Positions 1-5,782 of a stretch of DNA of 6,445 nucleotides are shown in pieces. This DNA is from Bradyrhizobiaceae bacterium (lineage in GTDB: Bacteria; Pseudomonadota; Alphaproteobacteria; Rhizobiales; Xanthobacteraceae). The position numbers were made by a program, and so were the translations under genes. The notes beneath the pieces are model-generated. The model saw nothing but the letters and a program-made list of their open reading frames with translations, was not told the DNA's origin and did no database searches. Each line of letters begins with the position of its first letter. Position 1 is the stretch's first letter. Location: contig JAEULX010000166.1 of the NCBI GenBank assembly GCA_016793685.1, positions 1 to 6,445 on the forward strand. The letters run 5' to 3'.

Positions 1-377
1 GGCCAGAAGGCGCGAACGAGCATGTCCGAGATGGGAAGAAATGTTCCATCCTTGGTCAGCGGCGCGAACGCGGTGAGCGGACGAAACGGCGCCGTCATGG
101 TGAGGTGCAGCCCGATGGCGACGCCGGTCTTGCCGGCGGCGCGATAAGCGAGCTCCGACGCCGCCTGCGGCCCGAAGCTCGGCGCTGTGACCATCGCGCT
201 CGTCGCATTGAGCCGCCCCCGCGCGATCAGTTCGCAGATCGCGGCGCTCACGCCGGGCGCAATGCCGTAATCGTCGGCGCAAAGCCAGATGCGGCGCACG
301 GGCGGGCGAGGCGCAGCCGCGACGTTCGCTGCCTCGTCGGGCGGTACGGAGGAAAGCCGCTGCGCGTCCCCGCTCAC
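1..377 (-). CDS. ChbG/YdjC/HpnK-like carbohydrate deacetylase, N-terminal part (cut at window edge)
   Basis: The visible 125 codons are the N-terminal part of a YdjC/ChbG-fold deacetylase, a metal-dependent family that removes N-acetyl groups from amino sugars. After a Pro/Ala-rich leader of about 28 residues comes the first beta strand with the family motif IWLCADDYG (residues 30-38), whose Asp35-Asp36 pair supplies a metal or catalytic Asp. Next are GRLNATSAMVTAPSF (54-68) and GLHLT (89-93), where His91 is the expected metal ligand. The C-terminal half and the remaining metal ligands lie outside the window. The start is GTG at 377: it has a GGAG 7 bases upstream, inside the end of the glycosyltransferase gene, and the nearer ATG (382-380) meets a stop after two codons. 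It starts 4 bases after the glycosyltransferase stop, so the two are surely one transcript. The substrate is inferred, not seen. A lipid-linked or free N-acetylhexosamine is likely, given the neighbour. HpnK and NaxD are named relatives. Confidence 0.85.
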   Translation of the reverse strand, partial: MSGDAQRLSSVPPDEAANVAAAPRPPVRRIWLCADDYGIAPGVSAAICELIARGRLNATSAMVTAPSFGPQAASELAYRAAGKTGVAIGLHLTMTAPFRPLTAFAPLTKDGTFLPISDMLVRAFW

Positions 378-381
378 GACA

Positions 382-1443
382 TCACTCCGCGGCGGAGGGC
401 GTCGACTCCGGCACGGCGGCAGCGGCCGGGTTCGCCTGTTTCACGCTGTGGTCGGCGACCAGGTAGACGGGCCGCCCTTTGGTTTCCGACAGGATCTTGG
501 CGATGTATTCGCCCATCACCCCGATCATGACGAGCTGCACGCCGCCGAGCACCATCAGTCCGACCACCACCGACGGGTAGCCCGGGACCGAGACGCCGTA
601 GAAAATCGCCTCCACCACCATTTGCGCGCCGAAGAACAGCGCGCTCGCAGCGAGGACGAGGCCGAGCAGGCTCGCGATCCGCAAGGGGGCGACCGAAAAC
701 GACGTAATGCCTTCGATCGACAGGCCGATCAGCGTCGCGGCGTTCCAGGTGGTTCGCCCGTGCTCGCGCGCGGCCGGCTCGTAGTCGACGCGCAACTGGC
801 GAAAACCGATCCAGCTCGCAAGCCCCTTGAAGAAGCGGTTGCGCTCGGGAAGCCGGCGCAGCGCCGCGGCGGCGCGCGGAGAGAGCAGCCGGAAATCGCC
901 GGCATCCTCGGGAATCTTCTGGCGCGCTCCCCAGTTGATCAGCGCATAGAAGGCCTTCACCCCGAGCCGCCGGAGCGCGCTTTCGTTCGCCCGATGCGCC
1001 TTCGCGGTGAACACGACGTCGCAGCCGCCGTCGAGCCAGTGACCGACCAAGGTCTCGATCATGGCGGGCGGATGCTGGCCGTCTGCGTCCATGAACAGTA
1101 CGGCGCCGCGCCGCGCAAAATCGAGGCCCGCGAGCAGCGCGGCTTCCTTGCCGAAATTACGCGACAGCGCGACGACCTGTACGTCGAGTTCGTCGGCGGA
1201 AAGCGCATTGGCGGCGGCGAGCGATTGGTCCCGGCTGCCGTCGTCGACATAGACGATCTCGCAGGCAAGATTCCATCGCCGCCGCAACGTGCGCGCCACC
1301 TCTGTGAGCGAACGATGGAGCTGGGGCAGGCCAGCGGCCTCATTGAAAACCGGCACCACGATCGACAAGCCGTCGGCGGCGGCTTGCGACGCGGGTGCAA
1401 ACGCGCCGGATGGCTGTCCGGCGGGTGACGCGACGGAGGTCAT
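382..1443 (-). CDS. Family 2 glycosyltransferase with two C-terminal membrane helices (GtrB/ArnC/DPM1-like)
   Basis: This 353-residue protein is a GT-A-fold inverting glycosyltransferase of the polyprenyl-phosphate type. It probably moves a sugar from a nucleotide donor to undecaprenyl phosphate on the cytoplasmic face of the inner membrane. Visible in order are VVPVFNE (29-35), YVDDGSRD (65-72), RNFGKEAAL (95-103), the metal-binding DADGQHPP (119-126, DxD), GDFRL with the putative base Asp183, and ERNRFFKGL (200-208). Two hydrophobic segments follow at about 252-275 and 290-313, then a charged, Ala/Pro-rich tail. This is the usual architecture of GtrB, ArnC and bacterial DPM1 homologues. The ATG at 1443 was chosen because the family's first strand begins about 26 residues later. 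The reading frame stays open upstream to 1680, but that extension is unlike the family and overlaps the divergent gene. No clear Shine-Dalgarno is visible. The deacetylase follows 4 bases downstream and a GtrA-type gene diverges upstream, which suggests a shared envelope-sugar role. Sugar and acceptor cannot be read from the sequence. Confidence 0.88.
   Translation of the reverse strand: MTSVASPAGQPSGAFAPASQAAADGLSIVVPVFNEAAGLPQLHRSLTEVARTLRRRWNLACEIVYVDDGSRDQSLAAANALSADELDVQVVALSRNFGKEAALLAGLDFARRGAVLFMDADGQHPPAMIETLVGHWLDGGCDVVFTAKAHRANESALRRLGVKAFYALINWGARQKIPEDAGDFRLLSPRAAAALRRLPERNRFFKGLASWIGFRQLRVDYEPAAREHGRTTWNAATLIGLSIEGITSFSVAPLRIASLLGLVLAASALFFGAQMVVEAIFYGVSVPGYPSVVVGLMVLGGVQLVMIGVMGEYIAKILSETKGRPVYLVADHSVKQANPAAAAVPESTPSAAE
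385..388 (-). promoter_or_regulatory. Ribosome binding site that fixes the GTG start of the deacetylase gene
   Basis: The minus strand reads GGAG here, 7 bases before the GTG at 377 and overlapping the last codons of the glycosyltransferase gene. It favours the GTG start over the overlapping ATG at 382, which runs straight into a stop. Confidence 0.6.
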
Positions 1444-1564
1444 GGGGCGATTCTTGCCGTTCTGCGCTGGCGAGTGCAACCCCCGGACGGCAGCCGCAAC
1501 GAGCGTCCGCGTCGCGGCGTCTTTGGCCTCGGTTGCGCCGTCCGAACGTGGTAAGCGGGGCGCA
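1444..1564. promoter_or_regulatory. Divergent intergenic region between the glycosyltransferase and GtrA-family genes
   Basis: These 121 bases separate two divergent start codons, so promoters for both directions are expected here or just inside the genes. I could not identify a convincing -35/-10 pair on either strand, an operator palindrome or a leader ORF. Confidence 0.35.
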
Positions 1565-2098
1565 ATGACCGAGCGATCATCATCCGCGAATCTGTCGTCA
1601 CGCGCGGCCCCCTCGCCGCAGAAGCGGGCGGGCGTCATGCGCAAGGCCGCGACCTTTGCGCTGATCGGGCTGTTCAACACGGTGGTCGATGCGAGCGTGT
1701 TCTTTCTCGCCTACGCCTATCTCACCAGCCCCGCGCCTTTGAACCGGTTCTTTGCGGCGGCCGCGGGCTTCTGCCGCTGCGGCGCGGCGGAGGATCTCGC
1801 GCTCATCGCCGCCAATGTCACCGCGTGGCTGGTGGCGATGACGTTCTCCTATGTGATGAACTCGACCATCACGTTCGCCGCCGAGTCGGGACGCAAGCTC
1901 AAGGTCAGCGCCTATGTCGCGTTCGCCGCGTCCGGCGTGCTCGGCGTCATCGCCAATACCGCGACGCTCGTCTTCGCGGCCCAGTTCATGCCGATCTGGG
2001 CCGCGAAAGGGTGCGCCATCCTGGTGAGCTTCGTGGTGAATTTCTCGATGTCGCACTTCGTTGTGTTCCGCTCGAAGCGGCCGGACGCCGCGGCCTGA
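1565..2098 (+). CDS. GtrA-family four-helix membrane protein (putative lipid-linked sugar flippase)
   Basis: This 177-residue integral membrane protein matches the GtrA/DPMS_TMD family, whose founding members are thought to flip undecaprenyl-phosphate-linked sugar across the inner membrane or to assist a GtrB-type transferase. After a polar N-terminus of about 26 residues come four hydrophobic segments at about 28-53, 81-104, 116-141 and 144-168. Typical family features are the FALIGLFNTVVDASVFF stretch (31-47), SYVMNSTITF (95-104) and VSFVVNFSMSHFVVF (154-168). Between helices 1 and 2 sits a hydrophilic segment of about 25 residues containing Cys70 and Cys72, longer than I expect for the family. 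The start at 1565 gives a complete N-terminus; an in-frame ATG at 1637, just before helix 1, is a possible alternative, and neither has a strong Shine-Dalgarno. The gene diverges from the glycosyltransferase it may serve and converges on hisG with 5 bases between stops. The transported substrate is inferred only. Confidence 0.85.
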   Translation: MTERSSSANLSSRAAPSPQKRAGVMRKAATFALIGLFNTVVDASVFFLAYAYLTSPAPLNRFFAAAAGFCRCGAAEDLALIAANVTAWLVAMTFSYVMNSTITFAAESGRKLKVSAYVAFAASGVLGVIANTATLVFAAQFMPIWAAKGCAILVSFVVNFSMSHFVVFRSKRPDAAA

Positions 2099-2103
2099 CG
2101 CGG

Positions 2104-3093
2104 TCATCCGTTCCCCGCAAGCGGGGCGAGCGCATTCTCCAGCTTGGCGTAGAGCGGGTTGTCGCGCGCGAACACGTAGTCGAGTTCGCCGACGACGACG
2201 GTGGACGCGCCATGCTCGCGCAGGAAGGTCGCGAGCGCATGCACCTCGCCCGGCGGACAATGCAGCGTCAGCATCCCCGAGGAGGTCGGGCCGCCGAACG
2301 GAGTTTCGACGCCGAATTTTTCCCTGGCGGCGGCGAGCAGCGCATCGTTGCAGCCGGGAAAGCGCGTGCGCAGCTCGCGAAAGGCGGCGGCGCGGGTGTA
2401 GGCGGCGATGCGGTCGAGCACGAGCCGGGCGGTCTCGCGCTCGCCCAAGCCCCAGGCCGCCGCGCGCGCGGCGACGAGATTGGCCTGCGAGCGAAGGATC
2501 ACGCCGTCCTCCACCACTTTCAGGCCGTTGGCGGCGAGCGTCGTTCCGGTCGTGGTGATGTCGACGATCAGTTCGGCGGTGCCGGCGGCCGGCGCGCCTT
2601 CGGTCGCGCCCGCGCTTTCGACGATGTGGTAGTCGACGATTCCGTGCTCGGCGAAGAAGGCGCGCGTCAGGTTGACGTATTTGGTGGCGACCCGCATGCG
2701 GCGGTCGCGCTTGAGCCGGAACGCGGTGGCGACGTCGTCGAGATCGGCCATGCTGCGCACGTCGATCCAAGCCTGCGGCACGGCGACGACGACATTGGCG
2801 AAGCCGAAGCCGAGCGGCTCGACCAGCACCACGCGGTCGTCCGCCTGCGCGATCGTCTCCCGCACCAGGTCCTCGCCGGTGATGCCGAAATGGACCGCGC
2901 CCGCGGCGAGTTGCTGGGCGATCTCCTGCGCCGACAGAAAGGCGACTTCGATGCCGGGCAGGCCAGCGATCGCCCCGCGATACTCGCGCGCTCCGCGCGG
3001 CTTGATCAGCGCGAGGCCGGCGCGCGCGAAATGCCTCTCCGCATTCTCCATCAGCCGGCCCTTGGCCGGCACCGCGATGACGAAGACGCTCAT
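2104..3093 (-). CDS. hisG: ATP phosphoribosyltransferase catalytic subunit, with C-terminal extension
   Basis: HisG joins ATP and PRPP to give N1-(5-phosphoribosyl)-ATP, the committed and feedback-inhibited first step of histidine biosynthesis in the cytoplasm. The 329-residue product shows PAKGRL (9-14), a family-typical FGITGEDLV (69-77), and the PRPP-binding signature ELIVDITTTGTTLAANG (174-190) followed by ILRSQANLV (199-207). Short HisG proteins end soon after this region, at roughly 200-235 residues. Here about 100 more residues follow, and the segment SSGMLTLHCPPGEVHALATF (271-290) plus EHGASTVVVGELDYVF (293-308) resembles the ACT-like C-terminal domain of long HisG. The ATG at 3093 has GGAGG 6 bases upstream and overlaps the hisZ stop as ATGA, which argues for translational coupling. 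A GC palindrome lies in the last few codons, and the stop is 5 bases from the stop of the convergent membrane-protein gene. The identity is secure; the regulatory role of the tail is inferred. Confidence 0.96.
   Translation of the reverse strand: MSVFVIAVPAKGRLMENAERHFARAGLALIKPRGAREYRGAIAGLPGIEVAFLSAQEIAQQLAAGAVHFGITGEDLVRETIAQADDRVVLVEPLGFGFANVVVAVPQAWIDVRSMADLDDVATAFRLKRDRRMRVATKYVNLTRAFFAEHGIVDYHIVESAGATEGAPAAGTAELIVDITTTGTTLAANGLKVVEDGVILRSQANLVAARAAAWGLGERETARLVLDRIAAYTRAAAFRELRTRFPGCNDALLAAAREKFGVETPFGGPTSSGMLTLHCPPGEVHALATFLREHGASTVVVGELDYVFARDNPLYAKLENALAPLAGNG
2113..2126. repeat. Perfect GC palindrome at the hisG 3' end (possible hairpin or part of a dispersed repeat)
   Basis: CCCCGC and GCGGGG are exact reverse complements separated by AA, giving a 5-bp stem with a CAAG loop or a 6-bp arm with a very tight loop. 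It lies inside the last codons of hisG and 14 bases beyond the stop of the convergent GtrA-family gene. No T-run follows on either strand, so it is not a classical intrinsic terminator, though it may slow convergent transcription. Confidence 0.45.
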
Positions 3094-4229
3094 CGCCCGC
3101 CTCCGATCGCGACGAGGCGCTCGATCCACGCCGAGAGCCCGACCGCGGGGATCGGTTCGGCGCAACCCAGTCGTGTGAACAGCCCGTCATAGCGTCCGCC
3201 GGCGACGAGCTGGCCGTCGGCGCGGCCTTGCGGATCATGCAGCTCGAACACGAAGCCGGTGTAGTAGTCGAGGCCGCGGCCGAAGGCCGTCGCAAACCTG
3301 ATCTGGCGGGTGTCGATGCCGCGCGCGGCCAACAGGCCGGTGCGGCTTTCGAACAGCTCAATCGCGGGACCAAGCTCGAGATTCGCCGCCTCCGCGAGCT
3401 TCCACAACTCGGCTGCGGCTGCGTCCGGCTCGCCCGCGACCGCGAAGAAGCGCTCGATCACGACGCGCGTCTCGTTGGGCAGGGCGCTCGCGCCGATTTC
3501 GGCCTGTTCGAGGAAACGGTCGGCGATCTCTCCCACGGAACGCCCGCCGACCGTGCTGATGCCGGCGATCGACAGAAGGTCGGCGACGAGGGCCCGCGCG
3601 CCTTTGGGATCGGAGTTGGCGAAGGCGGCGAGCACGCCCTGGTGTTCCGCGCGCTCCTTGGCGCCGGCAAGCGCGAGGCGATCGAGATCCTCGGCAAGCA
3701 AGGCCTTGCGGTTGAAGTCCTTGACCAGACGCCGCTTCCACAGCGGGGGGAGGCCGAGCGCTTCGATCAGCGACGCAAACAGGGCGACGTCGCCCATTCT
3801 GATCTCGGGTGCAGGCAGGCCGTAGTGGGCCGTTGCTTCGAGGGCGAGCGCCAACGTCTCGGCATCGGCTGCCGCCTTGTCGTCTCGGCCGAACGATTCG
3901 ACGCCGGCCTGCACGAACTCGCCGCACGCTTCGGCGCGCTGGCGGAAGACGGGGCCGATATAGCAGAAGCTTGCCGGCCGCCCCGCTGCGTCCGAGGCAA
4001 GGTAGTCGAGCGCCACGGGTATCGTGAGGTCGGGGCGCAGGCAGAATTCGCGGCCCGCGGCGTCGCTGACGAGATACATGCGGCGGCGGATGTCCTCGCC
4101 CGAAAGCGCGAGAAACGGCTCGGCCGGCTGCAGGATTTTCGGACAGACGCGCGCGTAGCCCGCCCGCTCATAGGATGCGAGCAGCGCATCCGCGCGGCCG
4201 TTTTCTGCGGTAGTGGTCGCCTGCGTCAT
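3090..4229 (-). CDS. hisZ: ATP phosphoribosyltransferase regulatory subunit (class II histidyl-tRNA synthetase paralogue)
   Basis: HisZ is a catalytically retired relative of histidyl-tRNA synthetase that assembles with HisG into a hetero-octamer and confers activity and histidine feedback on short-type HisG. The 379-residue product keeps the class II synthetase core. It shows REFCLRPDLTIPVA (60-73), the motif-2-like YIGPVFRQ (90-97) leading into GEFVQAGVESFG (103-114), the histidine-site-like FGRGLDYYTGFVFEL (316-330), LVAGGRYDGL (341-350) and PAVGLSAWIERL (361-372). It ends there, without the C-terminal anticodon-binding domain of a true HisRS, which is what separates HisZ from HisS. The ATG at 4229 fits the expected distance to the family's opening ASYERAGYARVCP stretch. 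The frame continues upstream for 40 Arg-rich codons that look non-coding. No clear Shine-Dalgarno is visible. The stop overlaps the hisG start by 4 bases. I saw no histidine-rich leader peptide upstream, so attenuation is not supported. Confidence 0.95.
   Translation of the reverse strand: MTQATTTAENGRADALLASYERAGYARVCPKILQPAEPFLALSGEDIRRRMYLVSDAAGREFCLRPDLTIPVALDYLASDAAGRPASFCYIGPVFRQRAEACGEFVQAGVESFGRDDKAAADAETLALALEATAHYGLPAPEIRMGDVALFASLIEALGLPPLWKRRLVKDFNRKALLAEDLDRLALAGAKERAEHQGVLAAFANSDPKGARALVADLLSIAGISTVGGRSVGEIADRFLEQAEIGASALPNETRVVIERFFAVAGEPDAAAAELWKLAEAANLELGPAIELFESRTGLLAARGIDTRQIRFATAFGRGLDYYTGFVFELHDPQGRADGQLVAGGRYDGLFTRLGCAEPIPAVGLSAWIERLVAIGGGR
3100..3104 (-). promoter_or_regulatory. 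Strong Shine-Dalgarno for hisG inside the end of hisZ
   Basis: The minus strand reads GGAGG here, 6 bases before the hisG ATG and within the final hisZ codons. Together with the ATGA stop/start overlap it marks coupled translation of the two subunits. Confidence 0.7.
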
Positions 4230-4276
4230 CGGTCTGCCGGGAGAATCTTGGTTCGCGCCAGCCTGTAGCACGACTT

Positions 4277-4343
4277 CGGGCGGCTTACACCGCCTGCGAC
4301 GTGTCGCCTCTCCCGGCCGGTCGCGCTCCCTCTCCCGCGAGGG
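4277..4343. repeat. Inverted and direct GC repeats upstream of hisZ (repetitive element or weak terminators)
   Basis: The 126-base gap between the exported-protein gene and hisZ holds two hairpin-forming sequences. One is CCCTC/GAGGG around a TCCCGC loop (4328-4343). The other has a 7-bp stem with one G-U pair around a CTTACA loop (4277-4296). The nonamer CCTCTCCCG also occurs twice, at 4307-4315 and 4329-4337. On the minus strand the first hairpin begins 13 bases after the stop of the upstream gene. It could therefore act in termination or RNA stabilisation, but neither hairpin is followed by a T-run. A dispersed intergenic palindrome of the kind common in Bradyrhizobium-like genomes is equally possible. 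Confidence 0.4.
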
Positions 4344-4355
4344 GCGCAACCTCGC

Positions 4356-5717
4356 TCACTCCCGCACGCAGATCACGCGCACGACGGCCGATTTTGCCGC
4401 TTCGAGGCCGGTGCGGCCGGACGCGGGTGCGCTCCCTTGGCCGGCAAGCAGCGCCTTGACCGCCGCCGCCGGGATGAGGACCGCCCCGCCCGCGGCGTTC
4501 GGGCCCGCCACTCTCTGCGGACGCGACGCGACGATGCCGAGCAGCCGCCCATTCGCGTCGAGCGCGGCGGCGCCGGCAAAGCCCGGGCCCGGCGCTGGCG
4601 CGATCGAGACGCCGTCGGCGCTGAGGGCGGCTTTGATGGCCGATGCAGCGCCGCGCCCGTCCTGCGCCTGCGGGTCGGCTACGCCGACCACGATAATTTC
4701 GCCCCGCGGGGCGGCCTCGCTTGCGAGCGCGAGCGGCGCTGCGCCGCGCGCGCCATGCACATGAAGGAGGGCGAGGCCGTTCTGTTCGGCGGTCTTCTCG
4801 GCGCGGCCGATACCGGGCACGAGAATGACGTCGCATTCCGCGACCGCGTTCGCGTCGGTCACGACGGCACCGCCTGCGCCGACCACGGCGCCGCTCGCGT
4901 ATTCGACCTTGCGCTTCACCTCGCCGCCGCCGACGAGGCTGGTCGGAAACGGCGTGAACGTATTCGACATCGCGATGACGACCGGGTCCATGACGCCTTC
5001 CACGGCCTTGTCGTAGAGCACGGTCACGCCGCGGACTTCATGATCCTTCGCGTGCGCGCGCACATAGAATTTCTTCAGGCCCTGCATGCCGGACACGACG
5101 AAGAAATCGCCGCGCAGCACGTTGTATTCGACCTTGCGCTGCCGCGGTTCCTTCTTCTGCTGTTCGTAGGCCTGCGCCAGGGTGACGGACGGGCCTGCCA
5201 AACGGAACGTGTCGACCTGGACGTCGCCGTGGCGGGACTGCCAGTGGGCGCCGCCGTCGGCCGGGCGCTGTTGCGGCACGAGCTTGGCCGGCAGGCCGAG
5301 CTGGGCGCCGGTGGTCCGGTCGTCGATCATCTGCCAGCCGACCTGCTTCTGGACGGTCTTGGCCGCCTCCTCGAGGCGCAGGCGCTCGTCCGGATTGAGG
5401 ATGCCGGTCTCCTTGCCGGCGATATTGCGTTGAAAGGATTTGACGGCGGCGACCGAGGCCTCGCCGAAGTCGCCGTTCGCCATGCCGTTGTAGTCGCCCG
5501 TCCAAATGAGATCGAGCTGGATGGCGATGCGTTCGGCTTCCGGGATCACGGCGTAGGCGGGGGGCGGCTTGCTCGGCGGAGGCTTGGCCGGACGGGCCGA
5601 GCGGTGGACAGCCGGGGGCTGCGTCGGCGCGGGCGCGAAGAGCTGCGCGTACGCGTCGGCGGTCAGCGCAAGGCAGCCGAGGAAAAGGATGACCAACGCG
5701 ACGCTGCCACGTCTCAT
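4356..5717 (-). CDS. Exported peptidoglycan-binding-like protein with a degenerate trypsin-like domain
   Basis: The 453-residue product has a signal peptide (about residues 1-24, hydrophobic core VALVILFLGCLAL, likely cleavage after AYA) and so acts in the periplasm. A Pro-rich linker (28-54) follows. Residues about 60-97 resemble a peptidoglycan-binding domain 1 repeat: IAIQLDLIWTGDYNG, then FGEASVAAVKSFQR. Residues about 160-260 form a segment I do not recognise. From about 272 to 425 it resembles a trypsin-like domain. The spots where active proteases carry His, Asp and Ser appear as TDANAV (287-292), NGLALL (313-318) and GPGFAGAA (377-384, in place of GDSGGP). No catalytic triad is therefore visible and it is probably not a protease. 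A GGAG at 5727-5724, 6 bases before the ATG at 5717, supports the start. It is divergent from the MoeB-like gene and lies 126 bases upstream of hisZ on the same strand. I infer a cell-wall or protein-binding role, with no assigned partner. Confidence 0.8.
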   Translation of the reverse strand: MRRGSVALVILFLGCLALTADAYAQLFAPAPTQPPAVHRSARPAKPPPSKPPPAYAVIPEAERIAIQLDLIWTGDYNGMANGDFGEASVAAVKSFQRNIAGKETGILNPDERLRLEEAAKTVQKQVGWQMIDDRTTGAQLGLPAKLVPQQRPADGGAHWQSRHGDVQVDTFRLAGPSVTLAQAYEQQKKEPRQRKVEYNVLRGDFFVVSGMQGLKKFYVRAHAKDHEVRGVTVLYDKAVEGVMDPVVIAMSNTFTPFPTSLVGGGEVKRKVEYASGAVVGAGGAVVTDANAVAECDVILVPGIGRAEKTAEQNGLALLHVHGARGAAPLALASEAAPRGEIIVVGVADPQAQDGRGAASAIKAALSADGVSIAPAPGPGFAGAAALDANGRLLGIVASRPQRVAGPNAAGGAVLIPAAAVKALLAGQGSAPASGRTGLEAAKSAVVRVICVRE

Positions 5718-5782
5718 TTCGGTCTCCGTGCGTGCTAAGCAGGTTCGGCGGACTCTACCCGAACACCCGCCCCTTGGGCCAG
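5718..5782. promoter_or_regulatory. Short divergent intergenic region between the exported-protein gene and the MoeB-like gene
   Basis: Only 65 bases separate the two start codons, so promoter elements for both genes must overlap here or reach into the coding regions. The GGAG ribosome binding site of the minus-strand gene lies at 5724-5727. I see no convincing -35/-10 pair and no operator palindrome. Confidence 0.4.

Noticed and set aside
289..1428. Long plus-strand open frame opposite the glycosyltransferase gene
   Set aside because: It is Arg/Gly/Ala/His-rich with no domain signal and lies antisense to a gene with clear GT2 motifs. Such frames are expected in GC-rich DNA.
1444..1680. N-terminal extension of the glycosyltransferase up to an ATG at 1680
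   Set aside because: The extra 79 residues do not resemble the family, would overlap the divergent GtrA-family gene, and precede a start that fits the fold.
1598..3373. 591-codon minus-strand open frame spanning the GtrA-family gene, hisG and the end of hisZ
   Set aside because: It is out of frame with both his genes and antisense to the GtrA gene. Its product is an Arg-rich low-complexity string.
1825..4268. Long plus-strand open frames opposite hisG and hisZ (1825-3192 and 3228-4268)
   Set aside because: They mirror hisG and hisZ, have low-complexity Arg/Ala/Gly composition and show no recognisable motif.
4277..4343. Intrinsic terminator after the exported-protein gene
   Set aside because: The hairpins are plausible but no T-run follows on the minus strand, so they are recorded only as repeats.
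4230..4349. N-terminal extension of hisZ, or a histidine leader peptide for attenuation
   Set aside because: The in-frame stretch is Arg-rich without histidine codons and unlike HisZ N-termini. No run of His codons with alternative hairpins was found.
4356..5717. Active periplasmic serine protease of the DegP/HtrA type
   Set aside because: No His, Asp or Ser at the motif positions, no GDSGGP-like motif and no PDZ domain are visible.
4437..5738. 433-codon plus-strand open frame opposite the exported-protein gene
   Set aside because: The minus-strand product has a signal peptide, a ribosome binding site and domain features. The plus frame has none.
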